A stretch of DNA of 64,000 nucleotides from Marinagarivorans cellulosilyticus (GCF_021655555.1 NZ_AP023086.1:868001-932000); one strand, 5' to 3'; shown: positions 1 through 9,365, numbered from the stretch's first letter. Numbers and translations: made by a program. The notes: generated from the letters alone by a model not told the origin.

Positions 1-429
1 TACGTGCCTAAAACGTTGCACGAAGAAAAGGGGGTGCCTTGGCTTGGCGGCAAGCGCTCTATTAAAATTTCTAAGGTTGGGCAGGCAAAATTAACCAGTG
101 ATGAGCAAACCATTACGGTGTCCTTCCCGTTGAGGGCTGTGTTGGCCGGTAATGTCGATACCAACATTGTATTGCTGCAAATTAAGGCGGCGTGCCGAGC
201 CGAGTTTACAGCGCCAGCAGCGATAAAATTGGCGGTGGACTTTACCAAAAAGCCTTTGCAGGTGGGCACTGTTATTGATGTTGTGGTGCCGCCGGTAACG
301 GCAGACTGTGACGGTTATCAACTACCGGTGCAGCCGCTGTTACAAGCTGTTATCGAACAGCAAAAGCCCAAATGGCAAACAGATATACAACAACAAATTG
401 CCGATGGCCTTATGGTGCTCGGTATATAA
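1..429 (+). CDS. hypothetical protein, 5' truncated by the window edge
   Basis: The frame is open from the first base and ends at a TAA at 427-429, so this is probably the C-terminal part of a longer gene. A GTG at position 4 could be a start, but no ribosome site can be checked. The visible 141 residues alternate beta-strand-like stretches with two cysteines, and end in a Gln/Lys-rich helix. This would fit an exported or periplasmic protein, but the signal peptide, if any, lies outside the window. I do not recognise the family. It is followed on the same strand, after about 50 bases, by another unknown gene. Confidence 0.5.
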   Translation, partial: YVPKTLHEEKGVPWLGGKRSIKISKVGQAKLTSDEQTITVSFPLRAVLAGNVDTNIVLLQIKAACRAEFTAPAAIKLAVDFTKKPLQVGTVIDVVVPPVTADCDGYQLPVQPLLQAVIEQQKPKWQTDIQQQIADGLMVLGI

Positions 430-482
430 GGTGCATTTAAGCGCCGTAACATTAGCTAAATCTCTTTTGAGGGGGAATCGCG

Positions 483-1094
483 ATGCAAAACCTTCAGCGT
501 TACACAACGAATATTCGTAACCACTATTTGAATATTTATTTGGATGCTATTGCATCGTTTAAAAGCACGCATGCGCAAGCCGATGTTGAGGCGCTTGCCA
601 GTGTTAATGGGGTGGAAGGGCAGCCAGAAATTTTTCGCTGGCGGCGTTTTGATTTAGTGGATCAAGCAACTCAGCCACCACAAATTGCTAACTTTCGACC
701 GGATACACATGTTTCCTTTGAGCCGCAAAGTATAACCTGGCAAAAGAAAATGAAAGTGCGCTTAGAGCCGATGGCGTGGAACGATGTTGAGTTTGAATGT
801 TCTGGCTTGAATATGCATAAGTCGCAGCTAGAGCATTGGGCTATTCGTTGGTTGGACCCGCAAAATAAACGCGAAGTGGACAACCACGGCATAGGTGGGC
901 GAATTCATAGCGTGTCTTTTCCGCAGAAAAAAGTAAACCGCCAAGTCTTCTTTGTGGACTTTGGCTCTGCACCGATTCAAGCGTTTCAAGAATTGCTACA
1001 AGTACTGATGCTGGCAGAAACGAAAAAAGTGCGCATTCGCACCGCACGTTTACGCGCTAGCGAAGCTGAAGAAGAACAAGCTTCGACCTCTTAA
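483..1094 (+). CDS. conserved hypothetical protein, 203 aa
   Basis: The ATG at 483 has a good Shine-Dalgarno (GAGGGGGA at 469-476). The product is soluble, with no signal peptide or membrane segment. It is rich in Trp and Phe in the middle (FRWRRF, ITWQKK, HWAIRW) and ends in a charged Glu/Ala/Ser tail. It has no catalytic motif that I recognise. Its stop overlaps by about four bases the stop of the convergent response regulator gene, so the two share a very compact 3' junction with no terminator. The function is unknown. Confidence 0.7.
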   Translation: MQNLQRYTTNIRNHYLNIYLDAIASFKSTHAQADVEALASVNGVEGQPEIFRWRRFDLVDQATQPPQIANFRPDTHVSFEPQSITWQKKMKVRLEPMAWNDVEFECSGLNMHKSQLEHWAIRWLDPQNKREVDNHGIGGRIHSVSFPQKKVNRQVFFVDFGSAPIQAFQELLQVLMLAETKKVRIRTARLRASEAEEEQASTS

Positions 1095-2290
1095 AATAGC
1101 TCAATATCTTGTGTGGCCTCGGCAGGCGCAGCATTTGCCGAGGCCAAATTCTCCTCAATAATTCGCGTTTGTTCGGCGCTTAATATCTGCAGCAGTTTTA
1201 CCATTGTATTCAGTGCATGCTCGACGGAGTCCACACTGTTGGCTTCTTCGTGTAAACGGTTGGCTGCAATATCAATTTGTTTAAGTACGTAATCTTCTTG
1301 GTCGCCTTCTAGCCCCATTTTGTGGAGCTGTGTGCTTAGCTCTGTGGTGAGGTTTAGCATAATGGCGCGCACATTGTTTTGATTGGTCGTTACTGTTGCC
1401 GACACTTGCTTTAGCAGTTTTTCTAAGCCGCTTGCGCTGCGGGATAAATGCTCGCTTTGGGTTTTAAGGGCGTTTTCAGCGTCGAGTATTCTGACCTTTG
1501 CATCGCAAGCCCCCAGTACAAAAGGGAGGGTGTCTTTAATTCGGCCGTAGCGGGTGCGATCCTCCAGCGGCATGTTTTTAATTAACAGTGCAACTTGCGG
1601 ATAGTTGATTAAAGTACGGCAGCCGAAATCAACAAAGCGTTGCTCGCTGTGCATCATGTGCAGTAAATCTTCTTCTATTGGGCTAATCGGGCGCTGTTGA
1701 TCGCCGTAAAAGCGCTGACCGTCGCAGCAGGTAAACATTGCAGCGCAGTTTAAGCCTAAGTCGGTCACCACGCTGGTTAGCGCTTGTGCTAGCTCGTCGT
1801 AATTGCGAACGTTATAAGATTGCTCTACGAAACGTACAGCCTTGCCTAATTCGAAGCTAGTACTCATCGCTTCCATGGCGGTTTTTTCTGCTTGTTCGGC
1901 AGATCGAACGAGGGTTGCCCTTTTTAGGTACGCGTCGGTAATTTTTGTAAGTTTTTGCTGAAGGAATTCGGGTTCGCAGGGTTTGGTGAGATAGTCGTCG
2001 GCGCCGACTTCAAAGCCTAGCATGCGCTCTCGAACAGAGCTTTTGCCCGACAAGAATACAACCGGAATATTACTTGTGGTTTCTTGGCGCTTGAGCTCAT
2101 CACAAACTTCGTAGCCGTTTTGCCCCGGCATTTCCACATCGAGCAAAATAATATCGGGGGGCCAGCTGTTGGCAACTTTAATGCCCATGGCGCCATTGTC
2201 GGCTGTGCGAGTGTCGTAGGTTTTGCATAAGTACTTGCGCAATACGTTTTGCGTAAAGCGGTCGTCATCAATGATCAGCACTCGATTCAT
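1091..2290 (-). CDS. response regulator with C-terminal GAF-like and coiled-coil region
   Basis: The N-terminal receiver domain (about residues 1-120) starts MNRVLIIDDD. It has the acidic pocket DDD, a phospho-acceptor Asp51 in LLDVEMPG, and the conserved Lys in YLTKP. I place the start at the ATG at 2288-2290; an extension to 2305 adds five residues without support. Residues of about 160-300 look like a GAF-type sensor domain. The last 100 residues are helical and probably form a coiled coil. There is no DNA-binding domain and no GGDEF or EAL domain. It probably signals by protein interaction. No cognate kinase is adjacent. Confidence 0.85.
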   Translation of the reverse strand: MNRVLIIDDDRFTQNVLRKYLCKTYDTRTADNGAMGIKVANSWPPDIILLDVEMPGQNGYEVCDELKRQETTSNIPVVFLSGKSSVRERMLGFEVGADDYLTKPCEPEFLQQKLTKITDAYLKRATLVRSAEQAEKTAMEAMSTSFELGKAVRFVEQSYNVRNYDELAQALTSVVTDLGLNCAAMFTCCDGQRFYGDQQRPISPIEEDLLHMMHSEQRFVDFGCRTLINYPQVALLIKNMPLEDRTRYGRIKDTLPFVLGACDAKVRILDAENALKTQSEHLSRSASGLEKLLKQVSATVTTNQNNVRAIMLNLTTELSTQLHKMGLEGDQEDYVLKQIDIAANRLHEEANSVDSVEHALNTMVKLLQILSAEQTRIIEENLASANAAPAEATQDIELF

Positions 2291-2324
2291 ACAGGCTCGG
2301 CACAAAGTTATGTTGTTTATTTGT

Positions 2325-2532
2325 CACTATTCAGCCATGCTCAAATAGGTCGCCAAACTGATCATTTTCTGGGCCGCTCAAGCCATCTACGACTTTGTGC
2401 TCCTGTAAAGTCTACCCCCACGCATCCTTGCTGGGGCTGGTCGCTATGCAAGCGTTCCAGACGCTTGAATGCCCAGAAAACAATCACTTCGCCTTTGGGG
2501 TGTCCGTCATTTCGCACCCACCTGAATAGTTA
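2325..2532. repeat. MITE-like repeat, copy 1 (degenerate)
   Basis: The region is bounded by CACTATTCAGCCAT (2325-2338) and an imperfect inverted match CCTGAATAGTTA (2521-2532). An internal 23-base segment at 2381-2403 matches, with one mismatch, the reverse complement of 12412-12434 in the copy at 12.4 kb. It lies in the 390-bp gap between the response regulator and the protease gene. The open frame that crosses it (2249-2584, plus) looks non-coding. Confidence 0.6.
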
Positions 2533-2617
2533 TGTTTATTTATATACTTTAGTCGAGCAGGCTTGCTTTGGCATCGCGGGGTAATTGATTGGCTCTTCAG
2601 TGCTATATGAATTAGGC

Positions 2618-2652
2618 ATAAAAAAACCGCACAACTTGTTAAGCGGTGTGGT
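2618..2652 (-). terminator. Rho-independent terminator of the rimK operon
   Basis: On the minus strand, ACCGC and GCGGT flank a short loop and are followed by seven T residues. It lies about 30 bases after the stop of the last gene of the rimK operon. Confidence 0.7.
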
Positions 2653-2683
2653 CAATAACCGAAATGTTGCTTTGTAACTGGCG

Positions 2684-3121
2684 TTATTCCGAAAGCGTTG
2701 ATAGCAGGAATGTTTGAGAGGGGTCTACAAGAATGCGGTCGCCCATACCTTCCCTTCCAAATAGCATTAGATAGCTCATGTCTGAGCGGTCGGTTAGTGT
2801 GATTTCAATTGGCCAGCTCATGTCGCCTAGCTCTATGGGGGTTTTGATCACATAGCGCTCTTGTGCTTCGCCGTTGGAGGATTTAATTCGGCGAATATCA
2901 CAAATAGGGGTGCAGCAGGTCACAATGCTGTTAACGTCATAAATATCTGGATGTATATCAAATTGCACCCAAGGTTTGCCGTTTTTTTTCAGCCCTTTAA
3001 TGTTATCTACATGTAGGGACGAGGTTTGCGCGCCAGTGTCTACACGTATTTGTAAATTGCTGATGCCTAAGTCGGGGAGGTTACATGTTTCTAAGCTGCC
3101 AATAATGGGTTTTTGGCTCAT
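2684..3121 (-). CDS. RimK-associated retropepsin-like / 'ATP-dependent zinc' protease (PF05618 type)
   Basis: This 145-residue protein has the family signature RVDTGAQTSSLH near residue 28, which resembles the DTGA active site of retropepsins. It ends in the typical segment LMLFGREGMGDRILVDPSQTFLL. Family members are often annotated as ATP-dependent zinc proteases and are linked to RimK, where they are thought to remove or regulate glutamate tails on ribosomal protein S6 (RimB in Pseudomonas). The ATG overlaps the stop of the upstream MscS-like gene by four bases, so translation is probably coupled. It is the last gene of the rimK operon. Confidence 0.85.
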   Translation of the reverse strand: MSQKPIIGSLETCNLPDLGISNLQIRVDTGAQTSSLHVDNIKGLKKNGKPWVQFDIHPDIYDVNSIVTCCTPICDIRRIKSSNGEAQERYVIKTPIELGDMSWPIEITLTDRSDMSYLMLFGREGMGDRILVDPSQTFLLSTLSE

Positions 3122-3654
3122 TGTTGTGTCTCTTCGGGTTCGAGTGTTATGGGTGCTGGTTTATGCTGCGAAGATTGAATAGTTACCGCTTTTTGAAATA
3201 CTAGTGAGTTAGGGTAAGTTGCTAGCGAGCCATCGGCAGTGTTCAGGATAACGTGAAACAATGTGATTTCTTTAATTGTACCTTCTAGGCTATTTTCGCC
3301 ATCAAGGATTTTAACAAAGTCCCCTACGCGATAAGGAAAAAAGAAAAATACAATAATGCTCGCCGTAACGTTACTTAATATTGACCACTGAGCAAAAAGG
3401 GCGACACCTAAAACGGCAAACATGGAGCCTAGCAGTACGCTTAAATCTTTAAGGCCTACGCCAATAATCATTCCGCTTGCCGTAATAGCTATAATGGTAA
3501 ACGCGATATTTAACACCGTATTCACATACTGTGTACGCGCGGCACTAATGTTGCGTTCGTGGCCAATACGCTCCACAAGGCGGCTGATATTTTTTTTGCC
3601 AATAACGTAAGCTGTGGCAATTAAAAGAACAAAAATAATAGCTTCAGTATGCAT
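3118..3654 (-). CDS. small mechanosensitive channel-like protein (MscS family)
   Basis: The 178-residue protein has an N-terminal membrane helix (residues 3-20), two more hydrophobic helices (about 45-65 and 72-100), and then the MscS beta-domain with the motif PYRVGDFVKI followed by G-T-I-K-E-I. It is shorter than E. coli MscS (286 aa) and lacks most of the C-terminal vestibule. It lies inside the rimK operon, two bases downstream of the aspartoacylase-like gene and overlapping the protease gene. An osmotic channel would not be expected to join ribosome modification, so the link is of interest. Confidence 0.8.
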   Translation of the reverse strand: MHTEAIIFVLLIATAYVIGKKNISRLVERIGHERNISAARTQYVNTVLNIAFTIIAITASGMIIGVGLKDLSVLLGSMFAVLGVALFAQWSILSNVTASIIVFFFFPYRVGDFVKILDGENSLEGTIKEITLFHVILNTADGSLATYPNSLVFQKAVTIQSSQHKPAPITLEPEETQQ

Positions 3655-3656
3655 TG

Positions 3657-4694
3657 CTACGCACCATAAAGGTCTTTGGAGTCGTTATCTGGAAGTAACG
3701 AGTCTTGCATCTTTTCAATGTTCTCGGCAATTTCTTCGTCGGGTTCAGAAAAGTATGCAATGTGAAACATGGCATCGCCTTCTTGCGCTAACGGAATGTT
3801 TTGCTTGCCAATAATAATGCCTGCCCGCGACGATTTAACGGTATCGAATACTTCACCAAAAGGGCCGCCGATGGTTGCTAAGGCTTCACCTTTTTGTACT
3901 TGATCGCCCAAGTTCTTAAGGTTGTTAACAATGCCACTTTCGTTGGCGCGGCACCATACGCTATTGTTAGCGACAAAACGCTGAATAGGCTTTTTGGCGG
4001 TATTTTTTCGGTTAATCATTCCTATGTGGCTAAGGACATTCATAATACCTTTTACGCCGGCGCGAATCGAAAGTTCATCAAAACGCAGTGCTTGCCCGGC
4101 TTCGTATAATAATATTTTAGTGCCAGATTCAACCGCGGCTTGGCGAAGTGAGCCATCGCGTAGGTTCGAGTTTAATAAGACTGGCACGCCAAAGGCTTCC
4201 GCTAGGCTCAGCGTTCCTGGGTCTTCTAGGTCGGCTCTAATTTGTGGCAAATTCGAGCGGTGTATTGCGCCTGTGTGCAAGTCGATGCCGTAATCACAGT
4301 GATTCACAATTTCGGATAAAAACGTGTCTGCCACTCGGCCAGCCAAAGATCCTTTAGGCGAGCCAGGAAAGCAGCGGTTTAAATCGCGGCGGTCTGGCAT
4401 ATAGCGGCTTTGGTTGAGCACGCCATAAATATTAACAATGGGCACCAAAATTAATGTGCCACAGTTAATGCGCAACGATTTAAGCTGAATTAAACGGCGG
4501 ATAATTTCGATGCCGTTAAGCTCGTCGCCGTGTACCGCAGCCGATACAAAAACGGTCGGCCCGTTTTTTTTGGCGCGAATAACAGATACCGGCATGGAGA
4601 TGTCGGTATCTGTGTACAGCCGAATGCCGGGAACATTAATTTGAATACGGCTACCAGGAGCAATGTTTTGCCCTGCGATGACCAGCTCTTTCAT
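3657..4694 (-). CDS. succinylglutamate desuccinylase/aspartoacylase family zinc hydrolase
   Basis: The 345-residue protein carries the M14-type zinc site of the AstE/AspA family: HGDELNGIE near residue 55 supplies His and Glu, and DLHTG near residue 140 supplies the third ligand. The C-terminal third is a beta-rich, lipoyl-like domain with G-x-G turns. The family hydrolyses N-acyl amino acids. This subgroup often sits next to rimK, which suggests deglutamylation or another amino-acyl hydrolysis, but the substrate is not shown by the sequence. It starts at the ATG at 4692-4694, six bases after rimK. Confidence 0.85.
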   Translation of the reverse strand: MKELVIAGQNIAPGSRIQINVPGIRLYTDTDISMPVSVIRAKKNGPTVFVSAAVHGDELNGIEIIRRLIQLKSLRINCGTLILVPIVNIYGVLNQSRYMPDRRDLNRCFPGSPKGSLAGRVADTFLSEIVNHCDYGIDLHTGAIHRSNLPQIRADLEDPGTLSLAEAFGVPVLLNSNLRDGSLRQAAVESGTKILLYEAGQALRFDELSIRAGVKGIMNVLSHIGMINRKNTAKKPIQRFVANNSVWCRANESGIVNNLKNLGDQVQKGEALATIGGPFGEVFDTVKSSRAGIIIGKQNIPLAQEGDAMFHIAYFSEPDEEIAENIEKMQDSLLPDNDSKDLYGA

Positions 4695-4700
4695 TTATGG

Positions 4701-5606
4701 CTATCCTTTACCGCGGGTGCGGGTGTTGTTAGGTTTTGCGTTGGTTTCTATGTGTGCAAAAATTAAATCAGCAACGTCTAGCTCGGTTGCTTGCTCTATG
4801 CCTTCAAGCCCTGGCGATGAATTTACCTCCATTACAACGGGGCCGCTTTTGGCTTGTAGAATATCAACACCGCAAACGCCTAAGCCCATTACTTTGGCTG
4901 CATTAACGGCGGTTGCGCGCTCCTCGCGCGAGAGTTTAACGATTGTCGCCGAGCCGCCGCGGTGCAAGTTTGAGCGGAATTCTCCTTCGGCGCCTTGGCG
5001 CTTCATTGCGGCTACGACTTTATCGCCAACCACAAAGCAGCGAATGTCGGCGCCACCGGCTTCGGCAATATATTCTTGTACCAGTATGTTTGCTTTAAGG
5101 CCCATAAAGGCTTCAATAATGGCTTCGGCAGCTTTGTTGGTATCGGCCAATACAACGCCAATACCTTGGGTGCCTTCTAGCAGTTTAATCACGAGTGGCG
5201 CACCACCGACATTTTTAACTAAGTCTTTAATTTTGTCGGGTTTGCTTGCAAAGCCTGTGCGTGGCAAGCCTACGCCTTTGCGCGATAGCAATTGTAGCGA
5301 ACGCAATTTATCCCGCGAGCGGCTAATGGCAACCGATTCGTTCACGCAGAACGTACCCATCATTTCAAATTGGCGAACAACAGCGGTGCCGTAAAATGTA
5401 ATGGATGCCCCAATACGCGGAATAATGGCGTCGTAAGTGGGTAGCTCTTCACCGTTATAGCGAACCGTTGGGCGGTTTTGGGTAATATCCATATAGCAGT
5501 GAAGCGTATCGATAATATCAACAGTGTGGCCACGTTTTTCGCCGGCTTCTTTAAGTCTGCGGGTGGAGTAAAGGTTGGGGTTGCGGGATAAAACAGCGAT
5601 ATGCAT
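4701..5606 (-). CDS. rimK: RimK, ribosomal protein S6--L-glutamate ligase
   Basis: This is an ATP-grasp ligase of about 301 residues that adds glutamate to the C-terminus of ribosomal protein S6. I start at the ATG at 5604-5606 (MHIAVLSRNPNLYSTRRL), the usual RimK N-terminus; the open frame extends ten residues further without support. Visible ATP-grasp features are PLVIKLLEGTQGIGVVLAD, VQEYIAEAGGADIRCFVVG and the metal-binding VMEVNSSPGLEGIE near the C-terminus. It is the first gene of a four-gene minus-strand operon with an aspartoacylase-like hydrolase, an MscS-like channel and a retropepsin-like protease. Confidence 0.93.
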   Translation of the reverse strand: MHIAVLSRNPNLYSTRRLKEAGEKRGHTVDIIDTLHCYMDITQNRPTVRYNGEELPTYDAIIPRIGASITFYGTAVVRQFEMMGTFCVNESVAISRSRDKLRSLQLLSRKGVGLPRTGFASKPDKIKDLVKNVGGAPLVIKLLEGTQGIGVVLADTNKAAEAIIEAFMGLKANILVQEYIAEAGGADIRCFVVGDKVVAAMKRQGAEGEFRSNLHRGGSATIVKLSREERATAVNAAKVMGLGVCGVDILQAKSGPVVMEVNSSPGLEGIEQATELDVADLIFAHIETNAKPNNTRTRGKG

Positions 5607-5872
5607 AAAAGAATCCTGTGCTCTGGGAGCAGGCAAAAAAGGGCCTTTGGCCGTAGTCTCTGTGGGGATGAGTTGTCATCTGCCAAGGGGTTGGCGTGGT
5701 GCTATTGTTGCGATTAACGAGTAGACAACAATAGTAGCCCAGAATGGGCATGGGTGAGTCAAGAGTCCGGCAGATTAAACATTCAAAAATTCGCTGTAAA
5801 GCAATTTTTGCATAATCTGGCATTTATTTTAACGACTCAATGCTGGCGCTTTTATGTTGGAGGAGCTAAGCG

Positions 5873-6571
5873 TTAGTGGCTAAAAAATGTTTCAACATGA
5901 GCTAGTAATACCTGCATGTCCTTAAACACATTTTGGGCGCCAAGTTTGTGTAAATCGATGCCTTGTGAATAACCTTGCTCTACAAGCCAGCAGGGTATAC
6001 CTGCCCTTTGCGCACTAAGTGCATCGGACTCACTATCGCCAATCATGATGGCTTGATGCGGTTGGCAGTGAAAGCGCCGGCATAAATATTCCAGCGGCAT
6101 GGGGTGGGGTTTTCGTTCGGGTAGGCTGTTACCGCCAACAATGGCTGAAATATAAGGTGCTAAAGCTGCGTTTTTAAGTAGTGCGGGCACAAATTGCTGA
6201 GGTTTATTGGTTGCTACAGCTTGTGCAATGCCTGCCTGATCAATACGGTTTAATAGCGTGCGCACGCCTTCAAATACGGGGTTGGGGTTGTTGATATGGC
6301 AAGAGTAATGGTGCAAAAAGCCATGGTGCAGTGCATCTAAGGTGGCGCTGGCGCCGGCCTCGCCCAGTGTTTGCTTGGCATAGGTATGCGCGCGGCTTGC
6401 AAGCATTTTGCTGCCATTGCCAACCCAGCTTCGCACAAGGGCTTCGGGTGCGGTAATTGCGAAGGTTTCTTGCAGGGCCAAATTAATGGCTTGGCTAATG
6501 CTGGGTACGCTATCAATTAGGGTGCCGTCAAGGTCATAAATAAACAGTTGTGGCAAGGCCTTTTTTTTCAT
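5873..6571 (-). CDS. gph: phosphoglycolate phosphatase (HAD family)
   Basis: This is a HAD hydrolase of 232 residues with motif I YDLDGTLIDS at the N-terminus, motif II ATNKP, and motif III/IV KPHPMPLEY and MIGDSESDALSA. This is the Gph pattern: it dephosphorylates 2-phosphoglycolate formed during DNA repair. The start is taken as the ATG at 6569-6571; the longer frame would need a TTG. It is flanked by rimK and ridA on the same strand but separated from both by more than 130 bases, so it is probably its own unit. Confidence 0.85.
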   Translation of the reverse strand: MKKKALPQLFIYDLDGTLIDSVPSISQAINLALQETFAITAPEALVRSWVGNGSKMLASRAHTYAKQTLGEAGASATLDALHHGFLHHYSCHINNPNPVFEGVRTLLNRIDQAGIAQAVATNKPQQFVPALLKNAALAPYISAIVGGNSLPERKPHPMPLEYLCRRFHCQPHQAIMIGDSESDALSAQRAGIPCWLVEQGYSQGIDLHKLGAQNVFKDMQVLLAHVETFFSH

Positions 6572-6707
6572 ACACAATTGGCTTCAATGAATGCGAGAGT
6601 TTTCTGTGGATAACTGCCGCAAGGCTATGCGGTGCGAGGGCTGAGGCGATGTGTTCGCTTTTTGATCAGCCCGAAGTTGCGCTGTTTATTCAGTAATTAA
6701 GTCTTGC

Positions 6708-7091
6708 TTAAATCACTAAAATGCCGTCGGCTTCGATCTGTGCGCCTTTGGGGAGCTGGTTAATACCAATGGCGGCGCGCGCAGGGTAAGGGGCACTAAA
6801 GTATTCCGCCATTACTTCGTTCACAATGGCGAAGTTATCCAAATTAGTTAGGTAGATATTCAGCTTAACAATGTCAGCTAGGCTGCCATTGCTGGCTTCG
6901 CAAACGGCTTTTAAGTTTTTAAATACTTGGTGAGCTTCGGCGGCGAAATCGCCTTCGACCATGGTCATGGATTCTGGGATTAAAGGAATTTGGCCAGATA
7001 AGTAAACTGTGTTGTTCACTTTAACCGCTTGTGAATAAGTGCCAATGGCGCTGGGAGCTTGTTCGGTGGAAATAATCGCTTTGTTCGTCAT
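6708..7091 (-). CDS. ridA: RidA family reactive intermediate/imine deaminase
   Basis: The 127-residue protein matches the YjgF/YER057c/UK114 fold over its full length. It has IGTYSQAVKV at the N-terminus, YLSGQIPL, and the PARAAIGINQLPKGAQIEAD segment that carries the catalytic Arg and the conserved Glu. RidA hydrolyses 2-aminoacrylate and related enamines/imines to keto acids. It lies downstream of spoT on the same strand, a common gammaproteobacterial order. Confidence 0.93.
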   Translation of the reverse strand: MTNKAIISTEQAPSAIGTYSQAVKVNNTVYLSGQIPLIPESMTMVEGDFAAEAHQVFKNLKAVCEASNGSLADIVKLNIYLTNLDNFAIVNEVMAEYFSAPYPARAAIGINQLPKGAQIEADGILVI

Positions 7092-7239
7092 AGTGTTTCC
7101 CCTGTGGGTTGTGCGATTTTCTATCGCTTATTGTGTAAATAAGGGTTTAACCGCTGTGTGTGGTTAAACCGTATTAAAGAAAGTATTGGAATTATAAGGC
7201 GCCATTGTGCGGTTGGGCACTAGCGTGCGCTGCGCGGCG

Positions 7240-9345
7240 TTAGTTTTTGCCGCGGTGTACAGAGCTAACAGAGCGCATAGTGCGCACGCGCCGCATTACA
7301 TCAGCCATATGCTTGCGGTTTTTCACGGCAATGGTCAGTGTAATAACGCTGTGTTCGGCATCGCGCTCGGCGACTTGAATGCCTTCAATGTTGGTGCGTG
7401 TCTCGGCTATTCGGGTGGCGAGTGACGCAATAATGCCGCGCTCGGAATTTACCTCAACGCGTATTTCGGTGTAGTACTCGCCGGTAACCTGCGCGGACCA
7501 ATTAATGGGATTAATGTTTTCGCCTTTGCTGCGTAAGTCGCCGATGTTTTTACAGGTTTCGCGGTGTACGACAATGCCCTTGCCGGTACTGAAGTGCCCT
7601 AGGATTTGGTCGCCGGGAATTGGGCGGCAGCAGCGCGCAAAGCTAATTAATAAGCCATCGGGGGATTCTATGGTGATGGGCGTTAAGCTGTGATCGTGGT
7701 CGGCATTGGGGTGTAAACCTTTAACGACTGAAATAGCGGCAATTTTCCCCTGGCCAATTTGCTCGTATAGGTCGTCGCGGGTTTTCAACTTATTAAGGTC
7801 TAGCACGTATTGAAATTGGTCGATGGCTAGTGCATCTAAGGATAAATCGTTATTGGCGAGTGCGCGGGCAAGCATGCGGCGCCCCAACTCGACCGATTCC
7901 ATATGATGTTGCGTCTTCAAATAGTGGCGAATCGCTGAGCGGGCTTTTGCCGTAACCACAAAATTGAGCCAATTGGGGTTGGGCTGCGATGCTTCTGAAG
8001 TAATAATTTTAATTTTTTGCCCGCTTTGCAATGGCTGCGAAAGTGGTGCTGGGCGATCGTTAATGCGGCAAGCAACGCAGGCATTACCAATATCGGTGTG
8101 TACGTTGTAGGCGAAGTCTACTGGGGTTGCACCGGCCGGCAGTTCGACGATGGCGCCTTTGGGGGTAAATACATAGACCTCGTCGCGGAACAGATCAATT
8201 TTTACGTTTTCAATAAATTCGAGCGAGTTGCCAGCGTGTTGTTGGATTTCTAAGATGCGTTGAATCCAGCGGTCTACGCGGGCTTGTGATTCTTCGCCGT
8301 GATCTTTGCCGTTAACCGATTTATACAACCAATGCGCGGCAATGCCTCGGCTGGCTAGTTCGTCCATTTCTTTGGTGCGAATTTGCACTTCAATGGGTAC
8401 GCCGTGCATGCCAATAAGAATAGTGTGCAAGCTTTGGTAGCCATTAATTTTGGGGATGGCGATATAGTCTTTAAACTCGCTCGCCATGGGCTTGTACAGG
8501 TTGTGAACGGCACCGAGCGCACGGTAGCAGGTGTCTATGTCTTCTACGATTACGCGAAAAGCATAAACATCCATAATCTCTTTAAAGGATTTTTTCTTGG
8601 CGCGCATTTTGTTGTAAATGCTGTACAGGTGTTTCTCGCGGCCAATCACCAGTGCTGGGATGCCTTCGCGTTGTAAGCGGTTTTCAATGGCGTCTTGAAT
8701 ATTTTCGACCAGCGCTTTGCGGTTGCCGCGCACATGTTTTAGCGCGGCCTGTAAGCGCGATGCGCGCAGTGGGTGCATCGCGGTAAAGCAGCGGTCTTCG
8801 TATTCGATGCGCAAATCGTTCATGCCTAAGCGGTGGGCAATGGGGGCATATATTTCGAGGGTTTCTTTGGCGATGCGGCGTTTTTTGGCTGGCGCCAGTG
8901 CGCCAAGGGTGCGCATGTTGTGTAGCCGGTCGGCAAGTTTTACCACAATTACGCGCAAGTCGTGCGCCATGGCCATGGCCATTTTTTGGAAGTTTTTAGC
9001 TTGTTTTTCGGCTTGCGATTCGTATTCGATTTTAGCGAGTTTACTTACCCCGTCGACTAAGTCGGCAATGGGTTCGCCAAATTGTTCGCCAATGGCTTTT
9101 TTGCTGATGCCGGTATCTTCAATGACATCGTGCAGCATGGCTGCAATCAGGCTTTGATAGCCCATGTGCATAGAGGCAAGAATATTGGCAACGGCTAAAG
9201 GGTGGGTAATATAAGGTTCGCCGCTGCGGCGGTACTGGCCGGTGTGGGCTTGTTCGGCATAATAATAGGCGCGTTTAACAGCCCGAATTTGATCGGGCTC
9301 TAAATAGGAGGACAGTCTGTGACTAAGAGAATCAATGGTGAGCAA
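7240..9345 (-). CDS. spoT: SpoT, bifunctional (p)ppGpp synthetase/hydrolase
   Basis: The 701-residue protein has the RelA/SpoT layout: an HD hydrolase domain (THPLAVANILASMH, then MLHDVIEDTG, so hydrolysis is likely active), a synthetase domain (about 240-380, RVIVEDIDTCYRALG and YQSLHT), a TGS domain (about 390-450, VFTPKGAIVELPAGATPVDFAY), and a C-terminal ACT domain (about 625-700). The start is a TTG at 9343-9345, supported by GGAGG six to seven bases upstream on the minus strand and by the usual N-terminus MLTIDSLSHRL. It lies 20 bases after rpoZ. Confidence 0.95.
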   Translation of the reverse strand: MLTIDSLSHRLSSYLEPDQIRAVKRAYYYAEQAHTGQYRRSGEPYITHPLAVANILASMHMGYQSLIAAMLHDVIEDTGISKKAIGEQFGEPIADLVDGVSKLAKIEYESQAEKQAKNFQKMAMAMAHDLRVIVVKLADRLHNMRTLGALAPAKKRRIAKETLEIYAPIAHRLGMNDLRIEYEDRCFTAMHPLRASRLQAALKHVRGNRKALVENIQDAIENRLQREGIPALVIGREKHLYSIYNKMRAKKKSFKEIMDVYAFRVIVEDIDTCYRALGAVHNLYKPMASEFKDYIAIPKINGYQSLHTILIGMHGVPIEVQIRTKEMDELASRGIAAHWLYKSVNGKDHGEESQARVDRWIQRILEIQQHAGNSLEFIENVKIDLFRDEVYVFTPKGAIVELPAGATPVDFAYNVHTDIGNACVACRINDRPAPLSQPLQSGQKIKIITSEASQPNPNWLNFVVTAKARSAIRHYLKTQHHMESVELGRRMLARALANNDLSLDALAIDQFQYVLDLNKLKTRDDLYEQIGQGKIAAISVVKGLHPNADHDHSLTPITIESPDGLLISFARCCRPIPGDQILGHFSTGKGIVVHRETCKNIGDLRSKGENINPINWSAQVTGEYYTEIRVEVNSERGIIASLATRIAETRTNIEGIQVAERDAEHSVITLTIAVKNRKHMADVMRRVRTMRSVSSVHRGKN

Positions 9346-9365
9346 GTGTGTCCTCCGGCAGGTGT

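Noticed and set aside
2249..2584. 111-codon open frame on the plus strand between the response regulator and the rimK operon
   Set aside because: It overlaps the regulator start and a MITE-like repeat, is Cys/His-rich in a random manner, and has no ribosome site.
4663..5394. 243-codon open frame on the plus strand
   Set aside because: It is antisense to rimK, which is well supported, and the translation has no plausible composition or motif.
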